From Skeletonema tropicum (Eukaryota; Bacillariophyta; Thalassiosirophyceae; Thalassiosirales; Thalassiosiraceae): 64,000 nt of DNA. A model generated the notes under the pieces. That model was not told where the DNA came from and did not search any database. It saw only the letters and a program-made list of their open reading frames with translations. The DNA is taken from the NCBI GenBank assembly GCA_037178625.1, contig CM074132.1:3410001-3474000 (forward strand), written 5' to 3'. Every line of letters starts with the position of its first letter. Position 1 is the first letter of the stretch. The position numbers and the translations under genes are program-made. This document shows, piece after piece, positions 1-8,605 of this stretch.

Positions 1-672
1 ATTCCAGTAATATTTGATGTACTGCCGAACAATATAAGTCATCGATTCCTACCAAGAGATTTCGCGACAGATGCAGTATTCAATATGGATGTGGACATGT
101 CGTACAGTTGCGATGCGCTTCAGTTGACGATGGATTCGTGGCAAAAACAACCCAATCAAACTCATACTGCAGTTGGATTCTTTCCGAGGTATTTACCTCC
201 GGATAAACGGTATTACAAGTTTGATGAATCTCACTATGAACCTTACAATCGAAATACTTTATTCATCACAAAGGGAGGGCTTGTGCATAAGGATCGATTC
301 AGTGACTTTTTTGATAATTCCTTGACTCCGCTTTTGACTCATGTAGACGAACATACAACAGCGGAAGATATGCTAATGTCCTATGTCTTGGCATCAAAGC
401 AAGTCAAGATAATCACTCTATGCGTTCCGAGATCGTTCTGGTGCAACCTAGTCTGCACGAGTCAACATGAAAGCGGGCGATACGACACGTTACAGCAGAG
501 AAGTGGAGGACACCGCAGTCATTTGATGACTTCTTTTCGTGATCACTTTGGAAATATTTCAATGGAGGAACGTTATAATCCGATAATATGGCATGGTGGT
601 GTTACGTATGGAGACGGCTGTAACACTGAGTTTAATTTCTGCCGAAATCATGAATGGATGAGGATAACGTGA
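1..672 (+). CDS. GT64 (exostosin C-terminal type) glycosyltransferase, 5'-partial
   Basis: The reading frame is open from base 1, so the gene begins upstream of the window; 223 codons plus TGA are present. The first ATG in view (85) is internal. The sequence NNISHRFLPRD...AVFNMDVDM resembles the nucleotide-sugar binding part of GT64 domains, with a DxD motif (D-V-D at about residues 30-32 of the visible part) expected to bind a divalent metal and UDP-sugar. Next come WQKQPNQ...VGFFPRYL, a KGGLVHKDRFSDFF segment, and an acidic HVDEHTTAEDMLMSYVLA helix like the EDxxMN region of exostosins. In the family these enzymes add GlcNAc or related sugars in the Golgi/ER; the substrate here is unknown. 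The neighbouring gene downstream is convergent, with its stop 218 bp away. The family call is firm; the exact role is not. Confidence 0.82.
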   Translation: MPVIFDVLPNNISHRFLPRDFATDAVFNMDVDMSYSCDALQLTMDSWQKQPNQTHTAVGFFPRYLPPDKRYYKFDESHYEPYNRNTLFITKGGLVHKDRFSDFFDNSLTPLLTHVDEHTTAEDMLMSYVLASKQVKIITLCVPRSFWCNLVCTSQHESGRYDTLQQRSGGHRSHLMTSFRDHFGNISMEERYNPIIWHGGVTYGDGCNTEFNFCRNHEWMRIT

Positions 673-796
673 ATAACTTCTTACGTTGCAAACCCTTTAT
701 TAATAGATAAGTAGAATGGATAGAAACAATTCCGAAGCGATGATTAAATTAATCTTCTTGTCACATGACTCTTTTTCATCTTAAATGGATAATACT

Positions 797-848
797 GTGC
801 ATCGTATTTGCTTGCTTCTTAGGTGCATCGTATTTGCTTACTTCCTAG
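797..848. repeat. 26-bp tandem duplication in a convergent intergenic region
   Basis: Two adjacent 26-bp copies starting with gtgcatcgtatttgctt (797-822 and 823-848) differ at two positions. They lie between the 3' ends of the GT64 and TPR genes. This is probably a simple slippage duplication; no function is suggested. Confidence 0.8.
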
Positions 849-889
849 AGGATGAACATATTCACTCTCCATCTCTCATCTTGCTCTTT

Positions 890-1669
890 TTACACCCAGC
901 CTCTCAACTGACAATGAACTCTAGCACAAGCACTCATATAATCACCACTCCCTACCCCAGTAGCATACTTACTCCTCTCTGCCATCTTCATGTACATCTC
1001 AGCCTTACTAATCTCCCCCCGAATCTCACAATACAATCCCAAATAGAACAATGAGTAAAACTCATCACTGATATTACTATCATGTCCAGCCTCTCTCAAA
1101 TCATATTCTGTAGCGCCATCGTTTCGGAATAAAGAATACACCGTCGACATAATCTTACGTCGATCCTTCTTTCCCTTCGGAAGTGACATTTGATTCTCGA
1201 CTGGAAACACTTCTTGTCCATTATTCATTCTTGCCAGGCAGGCAATATCCCAGACGATCTCTTCGACATCTAATGGATTCACTCTTACGTCTAATGAGAA
1301 TTGTTCATGTCCCTCTTGGAATTTGTCAAGATAATAATACGAGATACCTCTTTGCCATAAGTACGGTGTGAGTTTGTTATCGGGTACTAAATCATTCGCA
1401 CTGTCAAAGTATTGTAATGACGTGGATACATTTCCGCTGCGGAAGGATTGCATCCCTTTTTGAATCAAGATGCGTGGATCATCTTCGTTGACGGATGATG
1501 TGGTGGCATGGAGTGATGTGATCGATAGCTGATGACGATGACGATAATGAGAGTGTTGGATGGAATGTTGTGTCAGTGAAGGAAGAAGGAGTGCCGTTGT
1601 TGATGATGGTAATATCAAGCAGCATAGCACAGATGCAACCGCTATGATGAGATGATGATGATTCTTCAT
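890..1669 (-). CDS. TPR-repeat protein with N-terminal signal/targeting sequence
   Basis: Single-exon ORF of 259 aa starting at ATG 1667-1669. Residues 1-27 form a hydrophobic signal-type segment (LIIAVASVLCCLILPSSTTA), followed by a Ser/Thr/His-rich stretch to about residue 60. This could be a bipartite plastid-targeting presequence, although the classical diatom Ala-Phe cleavage motif is not evident (it reads A-LLLPSL). Residues about 66-165 carry two or three TPR-like helical pairs (GMQSFRSGNVSTSLQYFDSA; WQRGISYYYLDKFQEGHEQFSLDV). The C-terminal part (YSLFYLGLYCEIRGEISKAEMYM) is a further TPR. The pattern matches a TPR family seen in plants and algae and thought to act in organelles. TPRs mediate protein contacts; no enzymatic motif is visible. 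The gene lies head to tail with the Sel1 gene upstream (547 bp apart). Confidence 0.75.
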   Translation of the reverse strand: MKNHHHLIIAVASVLCCLILPSSTTALLLPSLTQHSIQHSHYRHRHQLSITSLHATTSSVNEDDPRILIQKGMQSFRSGNVSTSLQYFDSANDLVPDNKLTPYLWQRGISYYYLDKFQEGHEQFSLDVRVNPLDVEEIVWDIACLARMNNGQEVFPVENQMSLPKGKKDRRKIMSTVYSLFRNDGATEYDLREAGHDSNISDEFYSLFYLGLYCEIRGEISKAEMYMKMAERSKYATGVGSGDYMSACARVHCQLRGWV

Positions 1670-2216
1670 GATTGATCGAAGAGGAAGGAATGCTTGGCCT
1701 GTCGCCTAAAGAGTGTTAGAGTAGAGGGCCGGAGGCACCATGGAGATGACAGATGACGTATTTTTTCATCTTTCAGCTACATCAGTGACATGGCGCGCCA
1801 GAAAAATGAGATGGGCATCCTTGCATTGTACTTCATCCAAGCCAAGAGAGCTTGTTCTTGTTCTTGATCTTCTGTTGTCTCTGCTGCTATCATAAGATTA
1901 TGTTAGCAGGAATGATCCCAAGCTGCTGAAGATGATACATGTTGCGAAAAGACGAGAGTATCGGAACTAAAGCTCTGCATTTCAGTGTACATTGATTTTG
2001 GATAGACAGCATTTCACACGAACACGAAGTTGTAGTGGGAGTGAGAGGAGAAGGAGATGGAGAGGAACATTGATGCTGCAAGAAGCAAGAGAGACGCATT
2101 TGGGGAGGAAAGTTGACAATGAAATACCTTCTATTTAATCAAGTGCAGCTACGTGTAGGCTCTAATAAAAATTCTCGGTCTCATACTCCTTATCCTTATA
2201 GCAACGATTCCGAATC
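1670..2216. other. Intergenic region between TPR and Sel1 genes
   Basis: This 547-bp spacer holds the presumed promoter of the TPR gene and the 3' end of the Sel1 gene. I see no convincing coding sequence. A 69-codon minus-strand frame at 1890-2099 has no recognisable motif. No repeats or RNA genes were noticed. Confidence 0.6.
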
Positions 2217-3146
2217 TCACCTTCCACAATCCTCCCGAAATTTTGCGGCTGCCTCCCTGCTTGGACTCTTGAATTCATCGGCAGCATCCTGGTGTGCACG
2301 CAGAGTAGCGGCAAGGACATCTTTGCTGATATATTCGCTGATATACCCCCTCTTGAACATCTTCACGAGCAATTTGACTGAATTATCATATCCCTGTGTG
2401 GCAGCGATGATCCAATGTTTCACAGCTCTCTCGAAATTTTCATTTTCACATTCTTCACATCCAAGATTGTGCCGCGCACCTGGATGGCCACCAATCGCAG
2501 CCTCAGTCAGATGGTGTACTTCCATTCCCTCATCCTTCTCCACGCCATGCCCATCACGATACAAAAATGACAATTGATAATGTGCCTCTGGATGTCCCAA
2601 TTCAGCAGCCTTTTTCAAACGCTCGAATGCAATTTGATAGTTTCCTCGCCGGCGTTGCATTGATCCTTCGTGGGTCAACGTATCTGGGTCGTTCGCCTCA
2701 ATTCTTTTCATCCGTAGTTCACAGCGTTGTTCATCCGTTTTGAGCAAAGGGTGTCGACAAAACTGGCATACGCGTTCGAGGCTCCCTTCATACATTCTCA
2801 AAAGATTGGCGTGTTCGCAGCCTTGACAAATCAATTTACTGCAGCACGACATTATGGTAAATGTAAATTTTTCTCGGTTGACAGGCAGAGGGATCATGCA
2901 GATCGGGCAGTCCCCACGGTGAGTGCTTTCTGGTTGCTTGAATAACAATTCATCACGCAATTCAGCCGCTCGCTTTTTACAAGCTACCTCATGCTGTGAT
3001 TTATGATACTGACACCACTCATCACAGCAATAACTAATGAGATCGCAGTGGGTGCACTTCTCCAATAATTTGACATCAACAATGTCTGGGACGCCGCAGG
3101 AAGCGCAAAACGATGAGTCTGCTGTCGCAATATCTACTTCGCTCAT
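2217..3146 (-). CDS. MYND/RING-like zinc-finger protein with Sel1 repeats
   Basis: Single-exon ORF of 309 aa; start ATG 3144-3146. Residues about 14-56 form a MYND-like finger (CASCGVPD...CTHCDLISYCCDEWCQYHKSQHEVAC). Residues about 80-134 are a RING-like Cys cluster (CPICMIPLP...SCCSKLICQGCEHAN...CQFCRHPL). Residues about 155-275 hold Sel1-type repeats (AFERLKKAAELGHPEAHYQLSFLYRDGHGV; HLTEAAIGGHPGARHNLGCEE; AVKHWIIAATQGYDNSVKLL). Sel1 repeats are helical protein-binding scaffolds. This domain combination belongs to a family that is expanded in thalassiosiroid diatoms (recalled from annotation experience, not checked here). Relics of the same family occur on the minus strand at 7282-7515, 13450-13660 and 16265-16470, so it has been copied locally. 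Its function is not established; ubiquitin-related or adaptor roles are possible. Confidence 0.8.
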   Translation of the reverse strand: MSEVDIATADSSFCASCGVPDIVDVKLLEKCTHCDLISYCCDEWCQYHKSQHEVACKKRAAELRDELLFKQPESTHRGDCPICMIPLPVNREKFTFTIMSCCSKLICQGCEHANLLRMYEGSLERVCQFCRHPLLKTDEQRCELRMKRIEANDPDTLTHEGSMQRRRGNYQIAFERLKKAAELGHPEAHYQLSFLYRDGHGVEKDEGMEVHHLTEAAIGGHPGARHNLGCEECENENFERAVKHWIIAATQGYDNSVKLLVKMFKRGYISEYISKDVLAATLRAHQDAADEFKSPSREAAAKFREDCGR

Positions 3147-4518
3147 GGTTTACCTCCACTGCAATAATGCAATATTATATTCGCCACCGCTACAGTATTG
3201 GGAGCTGTTGTTTACTGACCAATGCCCGTGCTCTCTAGAGAGAGGGTTAGTCGGTCGGCGCGCAGCAATCAAAGATACTATCTCTCTTTTGAGATTGAAT
3301 AGATCCGGCGCGGTCCATTCCACCAATACTTTACCTATACAGCCTCTTACGCGACGAGCACCCAGTGAACAAAGTAAATGAAATCCATCCATTCAGTAGC
3401 GGCTTTGTATCATGGTGAAAAACGTAGGCTCCGGAGCAGGGTTGTGTACCCACCGCTCTTTTGGACACTGGATGGGTACGTTGAAAAGGGATCAAACGGA
3501 CGCAAAAGGTGCTGGAGGAGGTAACAGGAGTAGTGAAAATGTGTATTGCAAGTAAACTCGATGCAGTTTCACTTGAACTGCATACAAAATGAATGCATAT
3601 TACATTCTCCTCCACAGACCAGAATCTACAGCCGAGAGAAATAAGACGATGAGGACTCAATTTTTGCACATGATGATGATCAAACCAGGGGCATGTACTT
3701 AAGAAACCCTCGACGAAGGCGTTTGGTGCACGTAGAGCTGGAATTGACAGTGCTACACTGAAGATCTGTGTAGGTACCCACACCTACCCAAAACCCAGCA
3801 AAATAGAGGTGGGTATGGGTAAATACCCACACCCACCTACCTATTGGGGTGAACATTTGGATACTACCCATACCTACCTACCCAGGGGTATTTCACGTGG
3901 GTACACAACTAACCCTGCCTCCGGAGATGCAGAATTCTTGCAGGATCGGAATTCTGACACCGCTCGGAGTCGATCGAGAAACGAGAAAGAATCTCGGATA
4001 CAGAGAAGTGTCAGAGTTAAAACTCTGGTATTCCCGAGTGGTAACCGATGAGACTAGCAAATTGTACGCAGCAGCTCAAGCTTCGTAAAGACACAACTTG
4101 TGTAAACGGTGATGAGCTATATTACTATTATGTCTCTGCTTTAATGAGACGGTGGCTGAATTGAATTTCCTTGGTCACTTTTGATACATCTTCTCCATCT
4201 TTGAAGTACAGCGTAACAACATCTTCTGCGCATAAGTATCACAATTCGCTTTGAGTGTTGCTTCTCTCCTTATATCTGCAAGCGATACACCGTTGTCCAT
4301 GTCATAAGCATTATATATCTTTAATCCCTCTATTCACAACATGCTATTGCTTCTCTATTCCATCTTCTCATTTCTCATTTCTCATCTATTCTTTTCGGAC
4401 TGATGTCGCGCCAAATTTCAGGTGGTTTGATTTTGGGTTGGCCTTCCCACCAAATTGTCAGAGGGTTTGATTTTTGTCCACGACGGACGGACGGACAGGA
4501 ATTTCAAGCGAAATGACC
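3147..4518. other. Non-coding stretch with a TACCC-rich patch
   Basis: No gene can be supported here. Short frames on both strands (for example 3331-3783 minus, 3849-4088 plus) lack motifs. Positions about 3768-3895 are dense in short TACCCA/TGGGTA words on both strands and read like a decayed microsatellite with local palindromes. Positions about 4330-4395 are a pyrimidine-rich tract. At 4483-4498 the tetramer GGAC is repeated. Confidence 0.5.
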
Positions 4519-4523
4519 GGTAA

Positions 4524-4997
4524 TGTAGCAGCGATGCGGATTGCATGGTGATCAAACAAACACACTGAGTTAGTTTAGGCTACGATTTTGTTTGTTTGTG
4601 GAGACACGACAGACCGCATCAAATAGCGGCCTCCAAACGCCATGCAGGAGGAGTATGATAAGTTCACGACGGTGTAATGTCGGAGGTCACACTCCGACGA
4701 TGGGACTCCTGTGTAGGAAGGGCGGAGGAACAACGATGACGTTGTGAAAATATCTCGGATGCGTTAGCAGTCGACTGCAGAGGAAGTGGCTCGGATCCAA
4801 CTGCTGCTGACTTCCCCCATACGTGAATACATGGAGGGCTATGGACCGCACGTCTAGCGGAGCGGCTGGTCCAAGCCCGTAGTGGGCTCATGAACCTGTA
4901 GCAGCGATGCGGATTGCATGGTGATCAAACAAACACACTGAGTTAGTTTAGGCTACGATATTGTTTGTTTGTGGAGACACGACAGACCGCATCATCA
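4524..4997. mobile_element. TRIM-like miniature LTR element with 5-bp target duplication
   Basis: Two direct repeats of about 97 bp (4524-4621 and 4897-4997) are identical except for one substitution and a 3-bp difference at the end. They begin TGTAGCAGCG and end GCATCA, i.e. TG...CA as LTRs do. The element is flanked by GGTAA at 4519-4523 and again at 4998-5002, a perfect 5-bp target-site duplication of the size usual for LTR elements. The 275-bp interior has no coding capacity. Read on the minus strand, the base after the repeat starts GGTTCATGAGCCCA, which could pair with a Met-tRNA-like anticodon arm. That would fit half-tRNA priming as in copia, but this is a guess. Each repeat also folds on itself (CAAACAAACA against TGTTTGTTTG; GATGCGG against CCGCATC). 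Confidence 0.7.
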
Positions 4998-5243
4998 GGT
5001 AAGCTCTGCTTCGCTCGACTAACCCATTTAAACAAGCTCAAGCTTTGAACGAAGCTTGGACAAACCACCACAACTATATATGGTACCTTGTATTCATGCA
5101 TCAGGGATCAGGGCACAAAGGTAAAAGAATAAGAACCCTGTTCATGCGACTGCACGACTGAAGACCGCTGGCCACCTGCCCACGGCGTCTCTTAAATAAT
5201 AGTAGATAATAATCATAGGCAATTGCTATTTCGTAAGAGGACC

Positions 5244-6656
5244 ATGTCAACATCCAACAGTAACAGTAACAGCGATATTGGCAAAGACGAAGTAGCTTCG
5301 GAGACGAAGAACTTTTTGCCCATGTCATCCAACGACATCAACGAAGGGGAGGACGCCGCCTACTATTCGGATGATTCTTATGAATTTATTGGGAAAGACG
5401 AAGTAGCTTCGGAGACGAAGAACTTTTTGCCCATGTCATCCAACGACATTAACGAAGGGGAAGACGCCGCTTACTATTCGGATGATTCTTATGAATTTAT
5501 TGGGAAAGACGAAGTAGCTTCGGAGACGAAGAACTTTTTGCCCATGTCATCCAACGACATTAACGAAGGGGAAGACGCCGCTTACTATTCTGATGATTCT
5601 TATGAGTATATTGAGAAAGACGAAGTAGCTTCGGAGACGAAGAACGTTTTGCCCATATCATCCAGCGATTTTAACGAAGGGGAGGACGACGCTTACTATT
5701 CTGATGATTCTTATGAGTGTGACTCCTCCGACGATGACGGCCTTGATGGTCGTGCATTGCAGCCAGCTTATCAGTCTCTTTACAACCCTGATCGCATCTC
5801 CTGCCCATTCTGCTGTGAAGAACAGATAGATCCGGGTTGCGGCTTGATCCTCCCAAAATGTGGGCACTCACTTTGCGTTAAATGCTTCACTAAATATGTG
5901 CAAACTGAAGTAGAAAATGGAAATGCTGACAACATTAAATGCCCATTTTGTAATGAAACAGTGGAGATGGACGTACTAAAGGAAGTTCTCGACGAGACAT
6001 CATTTCAGAGATTGGAGCGCCTGAAAGATTCGGCATTTGTATTGAAGAACCCCGATTATCATCACTGTCCTACACCAAACTGTAATGGCATTGTTCTGTG
6101 CCGGGTTGTTGTCGAAACGGAAACGTCTGCTAATAGTAGTCATAGCGGCGATGAAGTGGTGCATCAACTACCATCTGTGCCAGCTGCAGGACAATCAACT
6201 GAAGCCAAAGCATCTCCACCTCCTCGCATCTGTGATTGCTTCAAATGCGGTAAGACGAGTTGCTTATCATGTGGGTTGCCGTTTCACAAGGGAATCACAT
6301 GTGAGGAGTATGAGTTGCAGCAGCAAATGTTACAGCGGCAGCGGGAAGAATTGCAAGAATTGCAGCGACAAAGGCAAGCTGCAAACACCACTGCCTTCTT
6401 GCAGTCCCTACGTCGTATTTACCGAGGTAATTCTGATCCTGATATGGATATTTCTGATATGTATATGGAAATGGAAGAGTACTTTCGTCGAGCTGAAGAG
6501 GATATGGGAAGAGTGTTCAAAGGGTTAACCAACGCCAACGGATATGCTAAGAGTGTTGAAAGGGTTAACCAACTACTGCATATCTGCTTTAAGTGCGGAT
6601 CAAACTTGGATGCAGGATGTGATTGTGTGGATACTGGATTGGGGATTAGTAAATGA
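5244..6656 (+). CDS. RBR-like E3 ligase paralog, copy 1, lacking the RING2 catalytic core
   Basis: ORF of 470 aa; I chose ATG 5244 because the frame upstream is closed by stops in the 5' leader. The N-terminus is four acidic 37-residue repeats (see separate entry). RING1 is at about residues 187-236 (CPFCCEEQ...PKCGHSLCVKC...CPFC), and the IBR finger at about 275-353 (HHCPTPNCNG...CDCFKCGKTSCLSCGLPFHKGITC). A Gln-rich coiled coil (ELQQQMLQRQREELQELQRQRQ) follows. RBR ligases transfer ubiquitin through a RING2 cysteine. In the paralog at 14846-16165 that reads ISGCLHMQCRCG, but here the segment is replaced by unrelated sequence and only the end of RING2 (CFKCGSNLDAGCDC) remains. Copy 1 is therefore predicted to bind E2/ubiquitin but to be catalytically dead. 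It could be a regulatory paralog or a gene in decay. Confidence 0.75.
   Translation: MSTSNSNSNSDIGKDEVASETKNFLPMSSNDINEGEDAAYYSDDSYEFIGKDEVASETKNFLPMSSNDINEGEDAAYYSDDSYEFIGKDEVASETKNFLPMSSNDINEGEDAAYYSDDSYEYIEKDEVASETKNVLPISSSDFNEGEDDAYYSDDSYECDSSDDDGLDGRALQPAYQSLYNPDRISCPFCCEEQIDPGCGLILPKCGHSLCVKCFTKYVQTEVENGNADNIKCPFCNETVEMDVLKEVLDETSFQRLERLKDSAFVLKNPDYHHCPTPNCNGIVLCRVVVETETSANSSHSGDEVVHQLPSVPAAGQSTEAKASPPPRICDCFKCGKTSCLSCGLPFHKGITCEEYELQQQMLQRQREELQELQRQRQAANTTAFLQSLRRIYRGNSDPDMDISDMYMEMEEYFRRAEEDMGRVFKGLTNANGYAKSVERVNQLLHICFKCGSNLDAGCDCVDTGLGISK
5273..5716 (+). repeat. Four in-frame 111-bp (37-aa) tandem repeats in RBR copy 1
   Basis: The block encoding GKDEVASETKNFLPMSSNDI...EGEDAAYYSDDSYE is present four times at exactly 111-bp spacing (the acgaagggg word starts at 5341, 5452, 5563 and 5674). 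Units two and three are nearly identical and the fourth is the most diverged. Copies 2 and 3 of the gene carry the block once. The units are acidic and Ser-rich, probably disordered. Confidence 0.92.
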
Positions 6657-6749
6657 GTAAGAGAGGGTAGAAAATCGTTTAGTCATACTGATATGAAAAT
6701 TCTTAGGTGATTGAAGTAATCTAATTCTAATTTGGGGAACTTTCCTTGT

Positions 6750-7294
6750 TCGAATCGCCTATCCCCCCCCTGTGAATTACGCTGATGGCGTCGAAAGACC
6801 GGCGCGTGCGGGGAGGGACCCGCGAGCGCCTGAAAAAAAAAATCTGGGAACTAGCGAACGGACCTGTCGATTCATGTTGTCCGCGAACGGCTTATTTCGA
6901 AGTTTCGAATGATTTTTAAATTTATCTAGTGTGTTACGTTATTGTTACATTTCGTTACCCGAAAATTCGAATCGTTACAAATGTTACAGTCGTTTCGCGT
7001 CGCACAGTCATATCAATTCGATTGATCGAATAAAGCAATGCTGCTCGATTAAGCAATAAAATTGCTAGCAATGCGAAAGAAAAGAAATAGCTTTTAATAG
7101 CAACATAAATAGAGTATTGTAGTCATCGGCCACTGCCGCCGACCCCATCGCCTGCCTCTCGCAGGCATGGGGTCGGCGCTCGAAAATCGATGATGCCTGA
7201 CTTCCTGCGGTTACCGCCTCTCTTTCAGCTGGCGTGCAGGCGCCTACACTGCTTATATATCTCTTCTCTCTCCTAGCACATTTAGGGCTCTCTC
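6750..7294. mobile_element. LTR-like insertion in duplication unit 1 (probable solo copia LTR)
   Basis: Units 2 and 3 read straight through tttccttg|tcctcttcgctg, whereas unit 1 has 545 extra bases at that point. Positions about 6900-7280 align by eye to 17907-18217, the sequence downstream of the copia pol remnant (shared words: gaatgttacag/aaatgttacag, ttcgattgat, gcttttaatagcaacata, gatgcctga). A plausible LTR would run TGTCGA (6865) to GCACA (7280). No clean target duplication is visible: the two sides share only gt. The segment includes a strong hairpin at 7138-7177. The outer 115 bp on the left are unexplained. Confidence 0.55.
7138..7177. other. Perfect GC-rich hairpin inside the LTR-like insert
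   Basis: Left arm gccgaccccat-c-gcctgc and right arm gcaggcatggggtcggc enclose a ctctc loop; the 17-bp stem has one bulged base. The related LTR at about 18100-18130 lacks this hairpin, so it was gained here or lost there. It could act as an RNA structure if transcribed. Confidence 0.75.
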
Positions 7295-7515
7295 GTCCTC
7301 TTCGCTGACTTGCCCACTCCTATAAAAAATACATCTATGCATTTGATTGAATCATCATATCCCTGCATGGCAGAGATAACCCAATATCTCAATGCTCTCT
7401 CAGCATTGCAGTTGCTCATTTCATGATCTCTGAGATGGCATCTACTCCTAGCTTCTGGATGACTACCGATGGTGCAGCGAGCCTCCACCTCATTAAAAAT
7501 ATTTGAAGGAGACAC
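7282..7515 (-). pseudogene. Relic of the Sel1-repeat gene family (unit 1)
   Basis: The minus-strand translation (EVEARCTIGSHPEARSRCHLRDHEMSNCNAERALRYWVISAMQGYDDSIK) aligns with the GGHPGARHNLGCEECENENFERAVKHWIIAATQGYDNSVK part of the protein at 2217-3146. There is no start, zinc finger or continuous frame. A second piece matching the C-terminus (DVLAATL...) lies at about 7795-7890. The same relic recurs in units 2 and 3. Confidence 0.65.
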
Positions 7516-8605
7516 GAATCATTTCTCGAGCGAGACACACCTGACCTATTCGGCTATGCGGACGATGAGTGAAAGTGAATGAATAGTGAAAGTATTTATA
7601 TTTAGAGGAGTAGAAGAGGCAATAATAATGAGACTGATATCACAGAAGAATATTGGGCTGAGTGTGCTGCTGAATAAAGTGTCGCTACGGCTACTCATCT
7701 ACTTAAGGCCTCGAAACTCTAAAGCTTCTTCATCTCGAAATTGATCCCGAGCGAATCCATCCACCATGAATCAAACTAAAATGACAATGTTAGTTTTTTT
7801 CGGCTGCCTCCCTCTGTGGACTCTTGGTTGCGTATAGCTGCCTGCTGTGCACATAGAGTAGCAGCAAGAACATCTTCGCTGACTAGCTAGCTGTCCGCTC
7901 CCTATCTTTTTCAACATAAAATAAATGGTAGTTTAGCATGGCATGGTATTCAGGAACTATTTCTCGGGCAAGCCATCATTTTCATTTGCTGCGGCAGCAA
8001 CCTCTTTTCTGCAGTGCGTTGAGTGCTGGAGTAGATAAAGGGTTCGTATTCAACATAACCAGGAGTAAAATCTTGCTTGCACAAGGAGCCAAATTCCCTC
8101 GTAACATCATTGTGAATGGACGAGGACAGCCATCAGCCTCTCTAGAGAGAGAGAGATAAGCCTTTTGACTGAATTCATCATCTCTTTGTGTGTATGTTGT
8201 GTGGCAGAGATATGTTGGAATGTACTCGTAAAAAAGAGTATCAATACTACGGGTTGTAGATACAATCAAGTCGACAGCAAGTCCACGACATGACAAGCAA
8301 GATGCACGATGGCGATGCACAACAAACCAGAAGCAAAGCGAGCATCTCCACAAAGCTCACTAAGAGAGCAATAACGTAAAACAACTCTAAGATAGAAATC
8401 TACTGAGTACAACTGTAGAAAAGAACACTAAGAGAGAGACCGAACTGTCACGTAGAGAGAGCTTTTCAACAGAGACTAATATCTCACTGCTCTCTCAGAT
8501 TGTAGTTGCTCATGTCATTATTTACAAAATCGTTAAGTTCATCATGTCTCTTTAGAGATGGAAGATAGAGTTAGCTGTCCTATTCGTCTATGTACCAGAT
8601 AATAT
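7516..8605. other. Tail of duplication unit 1, non-coding
   Basis: This sequence is shared with 13670-14730 (unit 2) and in part with 16480-17090 (unit 3). A minus-strand frame at about 7980-8160, better preserved at 14112-14333 (MHDVTREFGSLCKQDFTPGDVEYEPFIYSRALNALQKR), looks protein-like, but it is interrupted in unit 1 and I do not recognise it. No intact gene is present. Confidence 0.55.

Noticed and set aside
1890..2099. 69-codon minus frame upstream of the TPR gene
   Set aside because: Low complexity and no motif; no sign of splicing into the TPR gene.
3331..3783. 150-codon minus frame
   Set aside because: No recognisable domain and no homology to neighbours; it overlaps the TACCC-rich patch at its start.
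3768..3895. Interstitial telomere repeat
   Set aside because: The words are TACCCA-like and irregular, not tandem CCCTAA.
4860..4900. Possible tRNA-like sequence at the right side of the miniature LTR element
   Set aside because: An A-box-like word and a CAT-containing loop can be imagined, but the arms do not pair as a tRNA and no B box follows.
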